Below, piece by piece: positions 1 through 6,684 of a stretch of 64,000 nt of DNA; positions within the stretch are counted from its first letter, which is position 1, and every line of letters starts with the position of its first letter. Position numbers and translations under genes: made by a program. This stretch comes from Saccharothrix ecbatanensis (GTDB lineage Bacteria > Actinomycetota > Actinomycetes > Mycobacteriales > Pseudonocardiaceae), in contig NZ_JACHMO010000001.1 of assembly GCF_014205015.1 (NCBI RefSeq), positions 806,001-870,000 on the forward strand. The letters run 5' to 3'. The notes under the pieces are model-generated. The model saw only the letters and a program-made list of their open reading frames with translations. It did no database searches and was not told the DNA's origin.

Positions 1-127
1 CCTCGACGTGGACCTCGGCCTGGCCATGTCCGGCTCCTTCCTGGCCACGATCCCGCTCGTCGTGCTGTTCGTCATCGTCGGACGCCGCATGGTCGCCGGG
101 ATCCTCGAAGGCGCCTTCAAGGGCTGA
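1..127 (+). CDS. Sugar ABC transporter permease, C-terminal end (MalG type, partial)
   Basis: Only the last 41 codons lie in the window, reading from base 2 to a TGA at 125-127. They encode a hydrophobic segment (IPLVVLFVIVGRRMV) followed by the ending GILEGAFKG. This is the typical C-terminus of the second membrane component of carbohydrate ABC importers (binding-protein-dependent transport, MalG/LacG type). The gene ends 24 bp before the GH43 start, so the two are probably co-transcribed: the importer would take up oligosaccharides and the enzyme would split them. Substrate cannot be told from this fragment; xylo- or arabino-oligosaccharides are inferred from the neighbours. Confidence 0.8.
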   Translation, partial: LDVDLGLAMSGSFLATIPLVVLFVIVGRRMVAGILEGAFKG

Positions 128-151
128 AGCCCTCGCACAACAAGGGAAACC

Positions 152-1720
152 ATGACCTCACCGAAGTCCGAGGCGTCGTTCTACGACAACCCCGTGATCC
201 CCGGGTTCCACCCCGATCCCAGCGTGTGCCGGGTCGGTGACGACTACTACCTGGTGTGCTCCAGCTTCGAGTACTTCCCGGGCGTGCCGATCTTCCACAG
301 CCCCGATCTGGTGAACTGGCGGCAGATCGGCAACGTCCTGGACCGCCCGTCCCAGCTGCCGCTGCCCGCCGACGCGATGGCGTCCGACGGCATCTACGCG
401 CCCACGATCCGGCACCACGACGGCCGGTTCTGGATGATCACCACGAACGTCTCGCACGGCGGCAACTTCGTCGTCACCGCGGAGCGGCCCGAAGGCCCCT
501 GGTCGGAACCGGTGTGGATCGACCTGCCCGGCATCGACCCCGACCTGGTCTGGGACGACGACGGCAACTGCTGGTCCGCGTTCGCCGGAGCCCACGGGCC
601 CGCCTTCGACGGCGTGCAGATCGCCCGCGTGGACCCCGAAGCCGGGAAGGTGCTGGAGGGACCGTTCCCGGCCTGGGCCGGGACCGGGTTGCAGTGGCCG
701 GAAGCGCCCCACCTGTACCGCATCGGGGAGTGGTGGTACCTGATGATCGCCGAGGGCGGCACCGAACGCGGCCACGCCGTGACCATGGCACGCGCCCCCT
801 CGCCGCGGGGTCCGTGGGAGTCGGCGCCCGGCAACCCGATCCTGTCGCACCGGAGCACGAGCCACCCGATCCAGAGCACCGGCCACGCCGACCTCGTGAC
901 CACTCCGGACGGGGAGTGGTGGATGGTCCTGCTGGCCACCCGTCCGGTCGGGTACAGCCCCAAGTTCCACGTCCTGGGCCGGGAAACGTTCCTCACGCCC
1001 GTGCGGTGGGAGGACGGTTGGCCGCGCGTCGGTCCCGTGCGGCTGAGGGAACAGGCGCCGGGCGGTGCGCGGACGGTGGAGGTGGCCCCGCAGCGCGACG
1101 ACTTCGACTCCGCCGGGCTCGCGCCGTGGTGGATCTCGCCGCGGTCGCGCCCGGACGGTTCCTGGTCGCTGGTCGAGCGGCCGGGGTGGCTCGCCCTGCA
1201 CGCCACCGGGTCCACATTGGACGAGCCGGGCTGCACGTTCCTCGGCCGACGCCAGCAGCACCCCGAGAGCCGAACCGCGGTGCTGCTCGACCACGTCGCC
1301 GGGCGTGCCGGCCTGACGGTGCGACTGGACGAGGGCCACCACTACGACCTGGAGGTGGCCGACGGGCAGGCCACGGTCATCGCCCGCATCGGCCCCCTGC
1401 GCACGAGCGTGGCCACGCGTGCCGTGGTCCCGGGTCCGGTGACCCTCGTGATCACCACCCGGTCGGCCCGGAAGTGGTCCGAGGAGGAGGAGAGGCGGGC
1501 GGGCCTGCACGTCGCCGCGCCCGACTACATCGCGTTCCACATCGGCGAGGACCCGGAACCACTGGCCGAACTGGACGGCAGGTACCTGTCGACGGAGGTG
1601 GCCACCGGGTTCACCGGGCGGGTGATCGGCATGTACGTCACCGAGGGCACCGCGTGGTTCGACTGGTTCGACCACGGTCCACTCGACGACGGTCCACCCG
1701 ACGACGCCGAGCGCTCCTGA
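152..1720 (+). CDS. GH43 glycoside hydrolase (beta-xylosidase / arabinofuranosidase type)
   Basis: This 522-residue protein has no signal peptide, so it should act in the cytoplasm on imported oligosaccharides. The N-terminal five-bladed beta-propeller shows the GH43 triad in context: Asp22 in IPGFHPDPS (base), Asp131 in GIDPDLVW (pKa modulator) and Glu184 in LQWPEAPHLY (acid). His244 in STGHAD is also conserved. Roughly residues 340-515 form the C-terminal beta-sandwich found in GH43 beta-xylosidases. The ATG at 152 is preceded by an AAGGGA ribosome site. It follows the sugar permease directly, which supports a role in xylo- or arabinoxylo-oligosaccharide use. The choice between xylosidase and arabinofuranosidase activity is not decided by sequence alone. 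Confidence 0.9.
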   Translation: MTSPKSEASFYDNPVIPGFHPDPSVCRVGDDYYLVCSSFEYFPGVPIFHSPDLVNWRQIGNVLDRPSQLPLPADAMASDGIYAPTIRHHDGRFWMITTNVSHGGNFVVTAERPEGPWSEPVWIDLPGIDPDLVWDDDGNCWSAFAGAHGPAFDGVQIARVDPEAGKVLEGPFPAWAGTGLQWPEAPHLYRIGEWWYLMIAEGGTERGHAVTMARAPSPRGPWESAPGNPILSHRSTSHPIQSTGHADLVTTPDGEWWMVLLATRPVGYSPKFHVLGRETFLTPVRWEDGWPRVGPVRLREQAPGGARTVEVAPQRDDFDSAGLAPWWISPRSRPDGSWSLVERPGWLALHATGSTLDEPGCTFLGRRQQHPESRTAVLLDHVAGRAGLTVRLDEGHHYDLEVADGQATVIARIGPLRTSVATRAVVPGPVTLVITTRSARKWSEEEERRAGLHVAAPDYIAFHIGEDPEPLAELDGRYLSTEVATGFTGRVIGMYVTEGTAWFDWFDHGPLDDGPPDDAERS

Positions 1721-1727
1721 CCGCGGG

Positions 1728-1764
1728 CCTGCGGCCGTCCCGACCTACGGGGGACGGCCGCAGG
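1728..1764. terminator. Hairpin terminator between convergent genes
   Basis: CCTGCGGCCGTCCC (1728-1741) pairs perfectly with GGGACGGCCGCAGG (1751-1764) across a 9-nt loop. It lies 8 bp after the GH43 stop and 13 bp before the end of the opposing PaaX-type gene, so it can serve both strands. There is no T-run, which is usual for actinomycete terminators. Confidence 0.7.
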
Positions 1765-1776
1765 TCTCGGGACAGG

Positions 1777-2754
1777 TCAACGCCCCGATCCGGTGGCGGG
1801 ATCGAGGGTGCCGAGAACTCGCGCGGACAGGTCGGCGACGGTGTGCGCCCGCAAGTCGGTGAGCGGGTCCGTGGTGAACCGGCCGGCGACGGCTCGCACG
1901 TGATCCTCGGCGGGGCCGGCGAGACCGTCGTAGACGGCGGTGAACAGGTCGCGGGCGGCCATGCGCGGCCATCCCGGAGGCAGCAGGTCGAGGGGCAGGC
2001 CCGGGTCGAGGATGGGCAGGCGGCGGTAGGTGTCCATGACCTCGGTACGGGTGCGGACCGCCTCGGCGCCGGTGATCCGAGAGCCTCGGATGTCCCGCAG
2101 CAGCGGGTTCCAGCGCTGGATGAAGGCGTCGTAGTGCCGGCCGATGGCGGCGGTGTCCCAGGCGTCGAGGGGCTCGCGGCCGATCGTCGCGCCGAAGTCC
2201 ACGTGGCGGGCGCGGAACACGGTCATGGCGCCGAAAGCGAGGTCGGCCAGCAGTGCTGTGAGCTTGTCGGTCAGGTCGTGAGGCGAGATCCAGAGGCCGT
2301 CGTAGAGGGGCGCGTAACCGAGCCAGCGCAGCCGGCCGCGGAGTTCGCGCCGCCGGGTGACCTCTTCCTGGGGCAGGGAGAAGGCGATGAGCGTCCACCG
2401 CTGGTCCCACGTCGAGGTGCCGGTGGCGGCGGAGGCGATGGCACGGCCGCCGGAGGCGAGGTTGTGGGCGGCGGCCGTGGTGAGCCGGTAGGAGCTCGTG
2501 CGGCCCTGTTTGCTGACTTCCAGCACGCCGCGGCGGGCGAGCCGGCTGATGGTGGCGCGGGCTCCGGTCGAGCTGACGCCCGCCTCGGCGAGCAGCGCCA
2601 CGATCGCCGCCGACGGCAGCCAGGCGCGGGTGCTCAAGGTGTAGTCGGCCATCAGGGTCACGGTCAGACCCTGCGGCGAGTTGCCGTGTTGTCGCCGGGG
2701 GAGCCGGACCCCGTCGCCCGGAAAGATCTCCTCGATGTCGTACGGGCTGGTCAC
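1777..2754 (-). CDS. PaaX-family transcriptional regulator
   Basis: The 325-residue protein opens with the PaaX-like N-terminal winged helix (SPQGLTVTLMADYT, then LPSAAIVALLAEAGVSS and ARATISRLARRGVL). It continues with the PaaX C-terminal domain (about residues 110-280, including RWTLIAFSLP and YAPLYDGLWISP). PaaX proteins are GntR-like repressors, classically of phenylacetate catabolism, but the family has many actinobacterial members of unknown target. It is convergent with the GH43 gene and divergent from the CBM2 esterase, with 156 bp between the two starts. A link to release of hydroxycinnamic acids by that esterase is an attractive inference, not shown. The start could lie at other in-frame GTGs nearby. 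Confidence 0.88.
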   Translation of the reverse strand: MTSPYDIEEIFPGDGVRLPRRQHGNSPQGLTVTLMADYTLSTRAWLPSAAIVALLAEAGVSSTGARATISRLARRGVLEVSKQGRTSSYRLTTAAAHNLASGGRAIASAATGTSTWDQRWTLIAFSLPQEEVTRRRELRGRLRWLGYAPLYDGLWISPHDLTDKLTALLADLAFGAMTVFRARHVDFGATIGREPLDAWDTAAIGRHYDAFIQRWNPLLRDIRGSRITGAEAVRTRTEVMDTYRRLPILDPGLPLDLLPPGWPRMAARDLFTAVYDGLAGPAEDHVRAVAGRFTTDPLTDLRAHTVADLSARVLGTLDPATGSGR

Positions 2755-2840
2755 GGCGGCTCCGCTGCGGCTCGGGGGGCGTTCGGCACCGACTGTAACC
2801 GGCTCGCGGGTGGCGCAAGCGGGGCTGTCAAGACGGTCGA

Positions 2841-2876
2841 TTGACAGTTTTGCGACCGGTCGACACGCTAAGTGTC
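2841..2876 (+). promoter_or_regulatory. Possible promoter/operator upstream of the CBM2 esterase
   Basis: A TTGACA hexamer at 2841-2846 is followed by a perfect palindrome CGACCGGTCG (2853-2862). This overlaps a second inverted repeat, GACAC-GCTAA-GTGTC (2862-2876). The cluster lies in the divergent gap between the PaaX-type regulator and the esterase start at 2911. No good -10 hexamer is seen at 17 bp. PaaX proteins bind short imperfect palindromes, so this is a candidate operator. Confidence 0.35.
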
Positions 2877-2910
2877 ATATATCCGTGCGCGAACCGAGGG
2901 AGCCGAGCGC

Positions 2911-4242
2911 ATGAAGGCCAAACCCAGCTTGTTGTTAGCCGCGGCGGCGTCACTGGTCGTGGCGGGCCTCGCCACCGTCGCGCCCGCGCCCGCCGTCGCG
3001 GCCTCGTTGACCGAGGTCACCGGCTTCGGCAGCAACCCGGGCGGGATGCGGATGCACGTCTACGCGCCCGACTCGCGCCCGGCCGACCCGGGGATCGTGG
3101 TGGCCATGCACGGCTGCGGCGGTTCCGGGCCGGGCTTCTACTCGGGCAGCGAGTTCGCCTCACTGGCCGACCGGCACGGGTTCGTCGTGATCTACCCGAG
3201 CGCGCAGCAGGAGGCCGGGTTCGGCAAGTGCTTCGACACCTGGTCCGACGCCGCCAAGCGCCGCGGCGGCGGCAGCGACCCGGTCTCGATCGTGTCGATG
3301 GTCAACTATGTCCAGCAGCGCTACGGCGGTGACCCGAATCGCGTCTACGCCACCGGTTCGTCGTCCGGCGGGATGATGACCAACCACATGCTGGCGCTCT
3401 ACCCGGACGTGTTCAAGTCGGGGGCGGCGTTCATGGGCGTGCCGTTCAACTGCTTCGCCAACGCCGCCGACTTCCCGCCCGGCAGCAGCAAGTGCACCGG
3501 CAGTGGAGGCGCCAACCGCACCCCGCAGCAGTGGGGTGACGCGGTCCGGCAGGCATACCCCGGCTTCACCGGCACCCGACCGCGCGTCCAGCTCTGGCAC
3601 GGCACCAACGACACCCTCGTGCCGTACGCGCTGCTCCAAGAGTCGATCGAGCAGTGGACGAACGTGTTCGGGTTGAGCCAGACGCCCACGTCCACCGACA
3701 CACCGCAGACCAACTGGAACCGCCGCCGCTACAACGACACCACCGGCACCACGCTGGTGGAGGCGTACAGCGTCCAAGGCGCCGGGCACAGCCTGCCCAG
3801 CGGAGGCATGGCCGCACAGGCCATCGCGTTCTTCGGCCTGGACCGCCCTGGCGATCCGACCTCCACCACGACCACAACCTCGACCACGACGACTACGTCC
3901 ACCACGACGACCACGCAGCCGCCTGGCACTTGCCGCGTCGCCACCACCGTGAACGCCTGGAACACCGGCCTGACCGAGAGCATCACCATCACCAACACCG
4001 GCGCCACGGCGATCAACGGCTGGTCCCTGGCCTTCACCCTGCCCAGCGGCCAGACCATCACCTCCGGCTGGAGCGCCACCTACTCGCCCAACTCAGGCCA
4101 GGTGACGGCTCGCAACGTCAGCTACAACGCCTCGATCCCCCCGAACGCCTCCATCGGCATCGGCTTCCAGGCGACCCACAGCGGCAACACCGCCAAACCG
4201 TCCTCCTTCACCCTCAACGGCATGGCCTGCACCACCGCCTGA
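2911..4242 (+). CDS. Secreted PHB-depolymerase-family esterase with CBM2 (acetylxylan/feruloyl esterase type)
   Basis: The 443-residue protein has a Sec signal peptide ending near APAVAA (about residue 31). Its alpha/beta-hydrolase domain belongs to the PHB-depolymerase/CE1 group: HGCGGSGPGF oxyanion region, Ser151 in GSSSG, Asp234 in HGTNDTLVP and His293 in GAGHSLP. A Thr/Ser-rich linker (about 315-340) leads to a C-terminal CBM2 (about 342-443) with the usual terminal cysteines. Such enzymes remove acetyl or feruloyl groups from xylan while bound to cellulose or xylan. The ATG at 2911 is chosen over one 39 bp upstream because the signal peptide begins there and GAGGGAG lies just before it. 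The exact ester specificity is open. Confidence 0.88.
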   Translation: MKAKPSLLLAAAASLVVAGLATVAPAPAVAASLTEVTGFGSNPGGMRMHVYAPDSRPADPGIVVAMHGCGGSGPGFYSGSEFASLADRHGFVVIYPSAQQEAGFGKCFDTWSDAAKRRGGGSDPVSIVSMVNYVQQRYGGDPNRVYATGSSSGGMMTNHMLALYPDVFKSGAAFMGVPFNCFANAADFPPGSSKCTGSGGANRTPQQWGDAVRQAYPGFTGTRPRVQLWHGTNDTLVPYALLQESIEQWTNVFGLSQTPTSTDTPQTNWNRRRYNDTTGTTLVEAYSVQGAGHSLPSGGMAAQAIAFFGLDRPGDPTSTTTTTSTTTTTSTTTTTQPPGTCRVATTVNAWNTGLTESITITNTGATAINGWSLAFTLPSGQTITSGWSATYSPNSGQVTARNVSYNASIPPNASIGIGFQATHSGNTAKPSSFTLNGMACTTA

Positions 4243-4248
4243 CGGGAC

Positions 4249-4277
4249 GAGGCGGCCCGGAACTCCCGGGCCGCCTC
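4249..4277. terminator. Bidirectional hairpin terminator
   Basis: GAGGCGGCCCGG (4249-4260) and CCGGGCCGCCTC (4266-4277) form a perfect 12-bp stem with a 5-nt loop. It fills the 40-bp gap between two convergent genes, the esterase (+) and the GH43 protein (-). Confidence 0.75.
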
Positions 4278-4282
4278 ACCGG

Positions 4283-6643
4283 TCAACGACAGGTGCGCGC
4301 GTCGTACGGCACCGAGAGCGCGGTCGACACCTCGTGCCCGTCGACCACCGCCTTCGCCGTCACCTCCGCCGTTCCCGCCGCCACGGCCGACTGCCGCGTC
4401 ATGAACGGGTGGAACCGGGTCTTGCCCGCCTCGACGTCATCGAACGACTTCGTGCCGTAAGGCGTCTCGACCACGAAGTCGACCGTCGCCGACTCGTCGT
4501 TGGTCACGTGCACGGTCAGCTTCACGTTCGGCCCGGCGCACTGGGTGTCCGCGGCCCCCTCGACCTTCAGCGACGGCTTGGCGAACTGCCAGCTGTCGAC
4601 CTCCAGCAGGTCCCGGCCTTCGGGTCCGACGAACGTGAAGTACACGTCGTGGACCCCCGTGACACCACCGAGTTCGGTCCCGACCTCGGTCCACTCGCCG
4701 GTCGGCCCGTCGACCGGGATGGTGGCGACCACGGGTCCGGTGCGGTCGTCCAGGCGGACCTGGACGCTCGTTCCGTCGGTGAGCGGCTTGACGCGTGCCG
4801 ACACACCGGTGGCGCCGGTCCCGAAGTCCGCCGACGAGAGTGACGTCCAGTCACCGTTGTCGACGTCGTGCAGAGCGAGCTGCGGCACGTCGTTGGGCGC
4901 GTTGAGCCGCTTGGTGGCCAACCCCTGCTGCCACGCGATGGTCTCCGCCTCGATCACCCGGTAGGGGTCGAGGTGGCGGATCTGCTCGGCGCCGTCGAAG
5001 GTGCCGATGACCTCCTTCACCGTGCCGTCGGGGTTGAACTCCAGCTTCGCGATGTGCGGGCTGCGGAACCCCTGCGTCGCACCGCCGGTGATGCGGCGGT
5101 TCAACGTCTGCGCGTGGTAGGTGAAGTAGTGCTCGCCGTCCAACTCGAAGACGGACTGGTGGTTGTTGCCGCCGGCGCCGAAGTAGTTGCCGGGGTTCTT
5201 GAAGATGACCCCCGCGTACTTGTCGGGCGTCCACGGGCCCATCGGGCTGTCGGCCACGAGGTAGGCGATCGCGCCGGTCGGCGGGCCGTTCGGGTCGATC
5301 GGACCGCCGAACCCGAAGTTGGACGAGTACGAGTAGTAGTACTTGTTGTCACGCTTGAAGACGTGACCGGCCTCGAACATCAACGGCGCGTCGATGGTCT
5401 CGGCCGCGCCCTCGGTGCTGATCATGTCGGCACCGAGCTTGATGACGCGCGTGGACTTCGGGTGGTTGGTGTTCTCGTAGGAGTTGGAGTTGTCGTTGCC
5501 ACCACCGCCGAAGTAGAGGTAGCCCTGACCGTCGTCGTCGATGAACACGCCCGGGTCGAACAGCCAGTTGCGGCCGTCCGAGGCGCCGGGGGTCTGGCCG
5601 GTGATGAGCAGGCTGCCGCGCTCGTCGCGCCACGGGCCGAGCGGCGAGTCGCCGACCAGAACGCCGGTGGCGGCGCCGTTGTTGGCGAAGTAGAGGAAGA
5701 ACTGCTCCTTGCCGTCGACCACCCGGCTCTCGACCGCGGGCGCCCACGACTGCGACGCGTACTTCGCCAGGCCGTTGGGCCCGGCCACCGGGATCTCGCC
5801 GTGGTCGGTCCAGTTGACCAGGTCGTCGGACGAGATCACGGTGATCGTGTTGATCCCGCCGTAGGTGTTGGTGGGGGAGGTCCCGTCCGGGCCCGGGTTG
5901 TACACCTGCGTGTCGTTGGTCATGTACACGTAGACCCGACCACCGTGCGCGAACGCGTTGCCGTCGGCGCCGAACTTGTGGGAGATCAGCGGGTTGCCCT
6001 CACCGGGGTTCTTGCCGAGGACCTCGATGGTGGTCGACGGGGTGAACTCCCGCAGCGCGACGTCGTCCACCTTGAAGTCCATCAGGTGGGTCGCCGGCGC
6101 GGACGCCGGATCGGCCGTCCACGGCGTCTCCACGAACAACCGCGGCGTCGTGACGCCCTGCCCCGCCGGGATCGTGAACGTGCCCTGGAGCAACCCCCAC
6201 TGCCCGCGCGGCACGGTGCCGGTGCCCAGGTTGGTGTAGGTCGAGCCGCCGTAGTGCATGGTCGCGAAGAACTGCTTGGTGGCGGGGCTTTCCGGGTTCT
6301 CGTACTTCACCCGTGCGGTGACGGTGTACGTCTTCCCGGCCTGCACCTTGCCTGCCAGGTCCTGGGCCGGTCCCGAACCGGTCGTCTTCCGGTTCGTCAC
6401 CAGCACCGCCCCGGCGCCCGAGTAGGCGTCGCCGGTGGGGGACAGGGCCGCGCCGTCGGTGGCGTTCCCGCTGTTGACGGTCCACCCGGACAGGCCGTCC
6501 TCGAAGCCCGGGTTGGTGATGAGGTTGGGCTCGGCGGCCATCGCGGTCGGGGTGGCCGCGAGACCGCCCGCGAGCAGAGCGCCGACGGCGGCGAGGACGA
6601 CGGCTCTGCGCCGTCCCGACCGCTGTGGACGTTGTCGGTGCAC
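4283..6643 (-). CDS. Secreted GH43 arabinoxylan-active enzyme with CBM4/9-like and CBM6-like modules
   Basis: The 786-residue protein starts with an Arg-rich signal peptide (QRSGRRRAVVL...ATPTAMAA). A CBM4/9 (CenC-like) sandwich follows, opening NLITNPGFEDGLSGW, at about residues 40-190. The GH43 propeller covers about 195-540, with GADGNAFAHGGRVYVY, SWAPAVE and LFDPGVFIDDDG, and resembles XynD-type arabinoxylan arabinofuranohydrolases. A CBM6-like region (RVIEAETIAWQQG) is next. The C-terminal 90 residues match the end of the neighbouring 972-aa protein (CAGPNVKLTV, TPYGTKSF, final ARTCR). The GTG at 6643 is chosen because AAGGAG lies 6 nt before it. It follows the upstream gene after 41 bp, so they form one operon under the 9718-9746 promoter. 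Confidence 0.88.
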   Translation of the reverse strand: MHRQRPQRSGRRRAVVLAAVGALLAGGLAATPTAMAAEPNLITNPGFEDGLSGWTVNSGNATDGAALSPTGDAYSGAGAVLVTNRKTTGSGPAQDLAGKVQAGKTYTVTARVKYENPESPATKQFFATMHYGGSTYTNLGTGTVPRGQWGLLQGTFTIPAGQGVTTPRLFVETPWTADPASAPATHLMDFKVDDVALREFTPSTTIEVLGKNPGEGNPLISHKFGADGNAFAHGGRVYVYMTNDTQVYNPGPDGTSPTNTYGGINTITVISSDDLVNWTDHGEIPVAGPNGLAKYASQSWAPAVESRVVDGKEQFFLYFANNGAATGVLVGDSPLGPWRDERGSLLITGQTPGASDGRNWLFDPGVFIDDDGQGYLYFGGGGNDNSNSYENTNHPKSTRVIKLGADMISTEGAAETIDAPLMFEAGHVFKRDNKYYYSYSSNFGFGGPIDPNGPPTGAIAYLVADSPMGPWTPDKYAGVIFKNPGNYFGAGGNNHQSVFELDGEHYFTYHAQTLNRRITGGATQGFRSPHIAKLEFNPDGTVKEVIGTFDGAEQIRHLDPYRVIEAETIAWQQGLATKRLNAPNDVPQLALHDVDNGDWTSLSSADFGTGATGVSARVKPLTDGTSVQVRLDDRTGPVVATIPVDGPTGEWTEVGTELGGVTGVHDVYFTFVGPEGRDLLEVDSWQFAKPSLKVEGAADTQCAGPNVKLTVHVTNDESATVDFVVETPYGTKSFDDVEAGKTRFHPFMTRQSAVAAGTAEVTAKAVVDGHEVSTALSVPYDARTCR

Positions 6644-6684
6644 GTGGTTCTCCTTGTCCTGGGTGTGGGGGTTCTGGGCTGCGC

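Noticed and set aside
256..2844. An 862-codon open frame across the GH43 gene and antisense to the PaaX gene
   Set aside because: Arg/Gly/Ala-rich shadow of two real genes; no motif or sensible composition.
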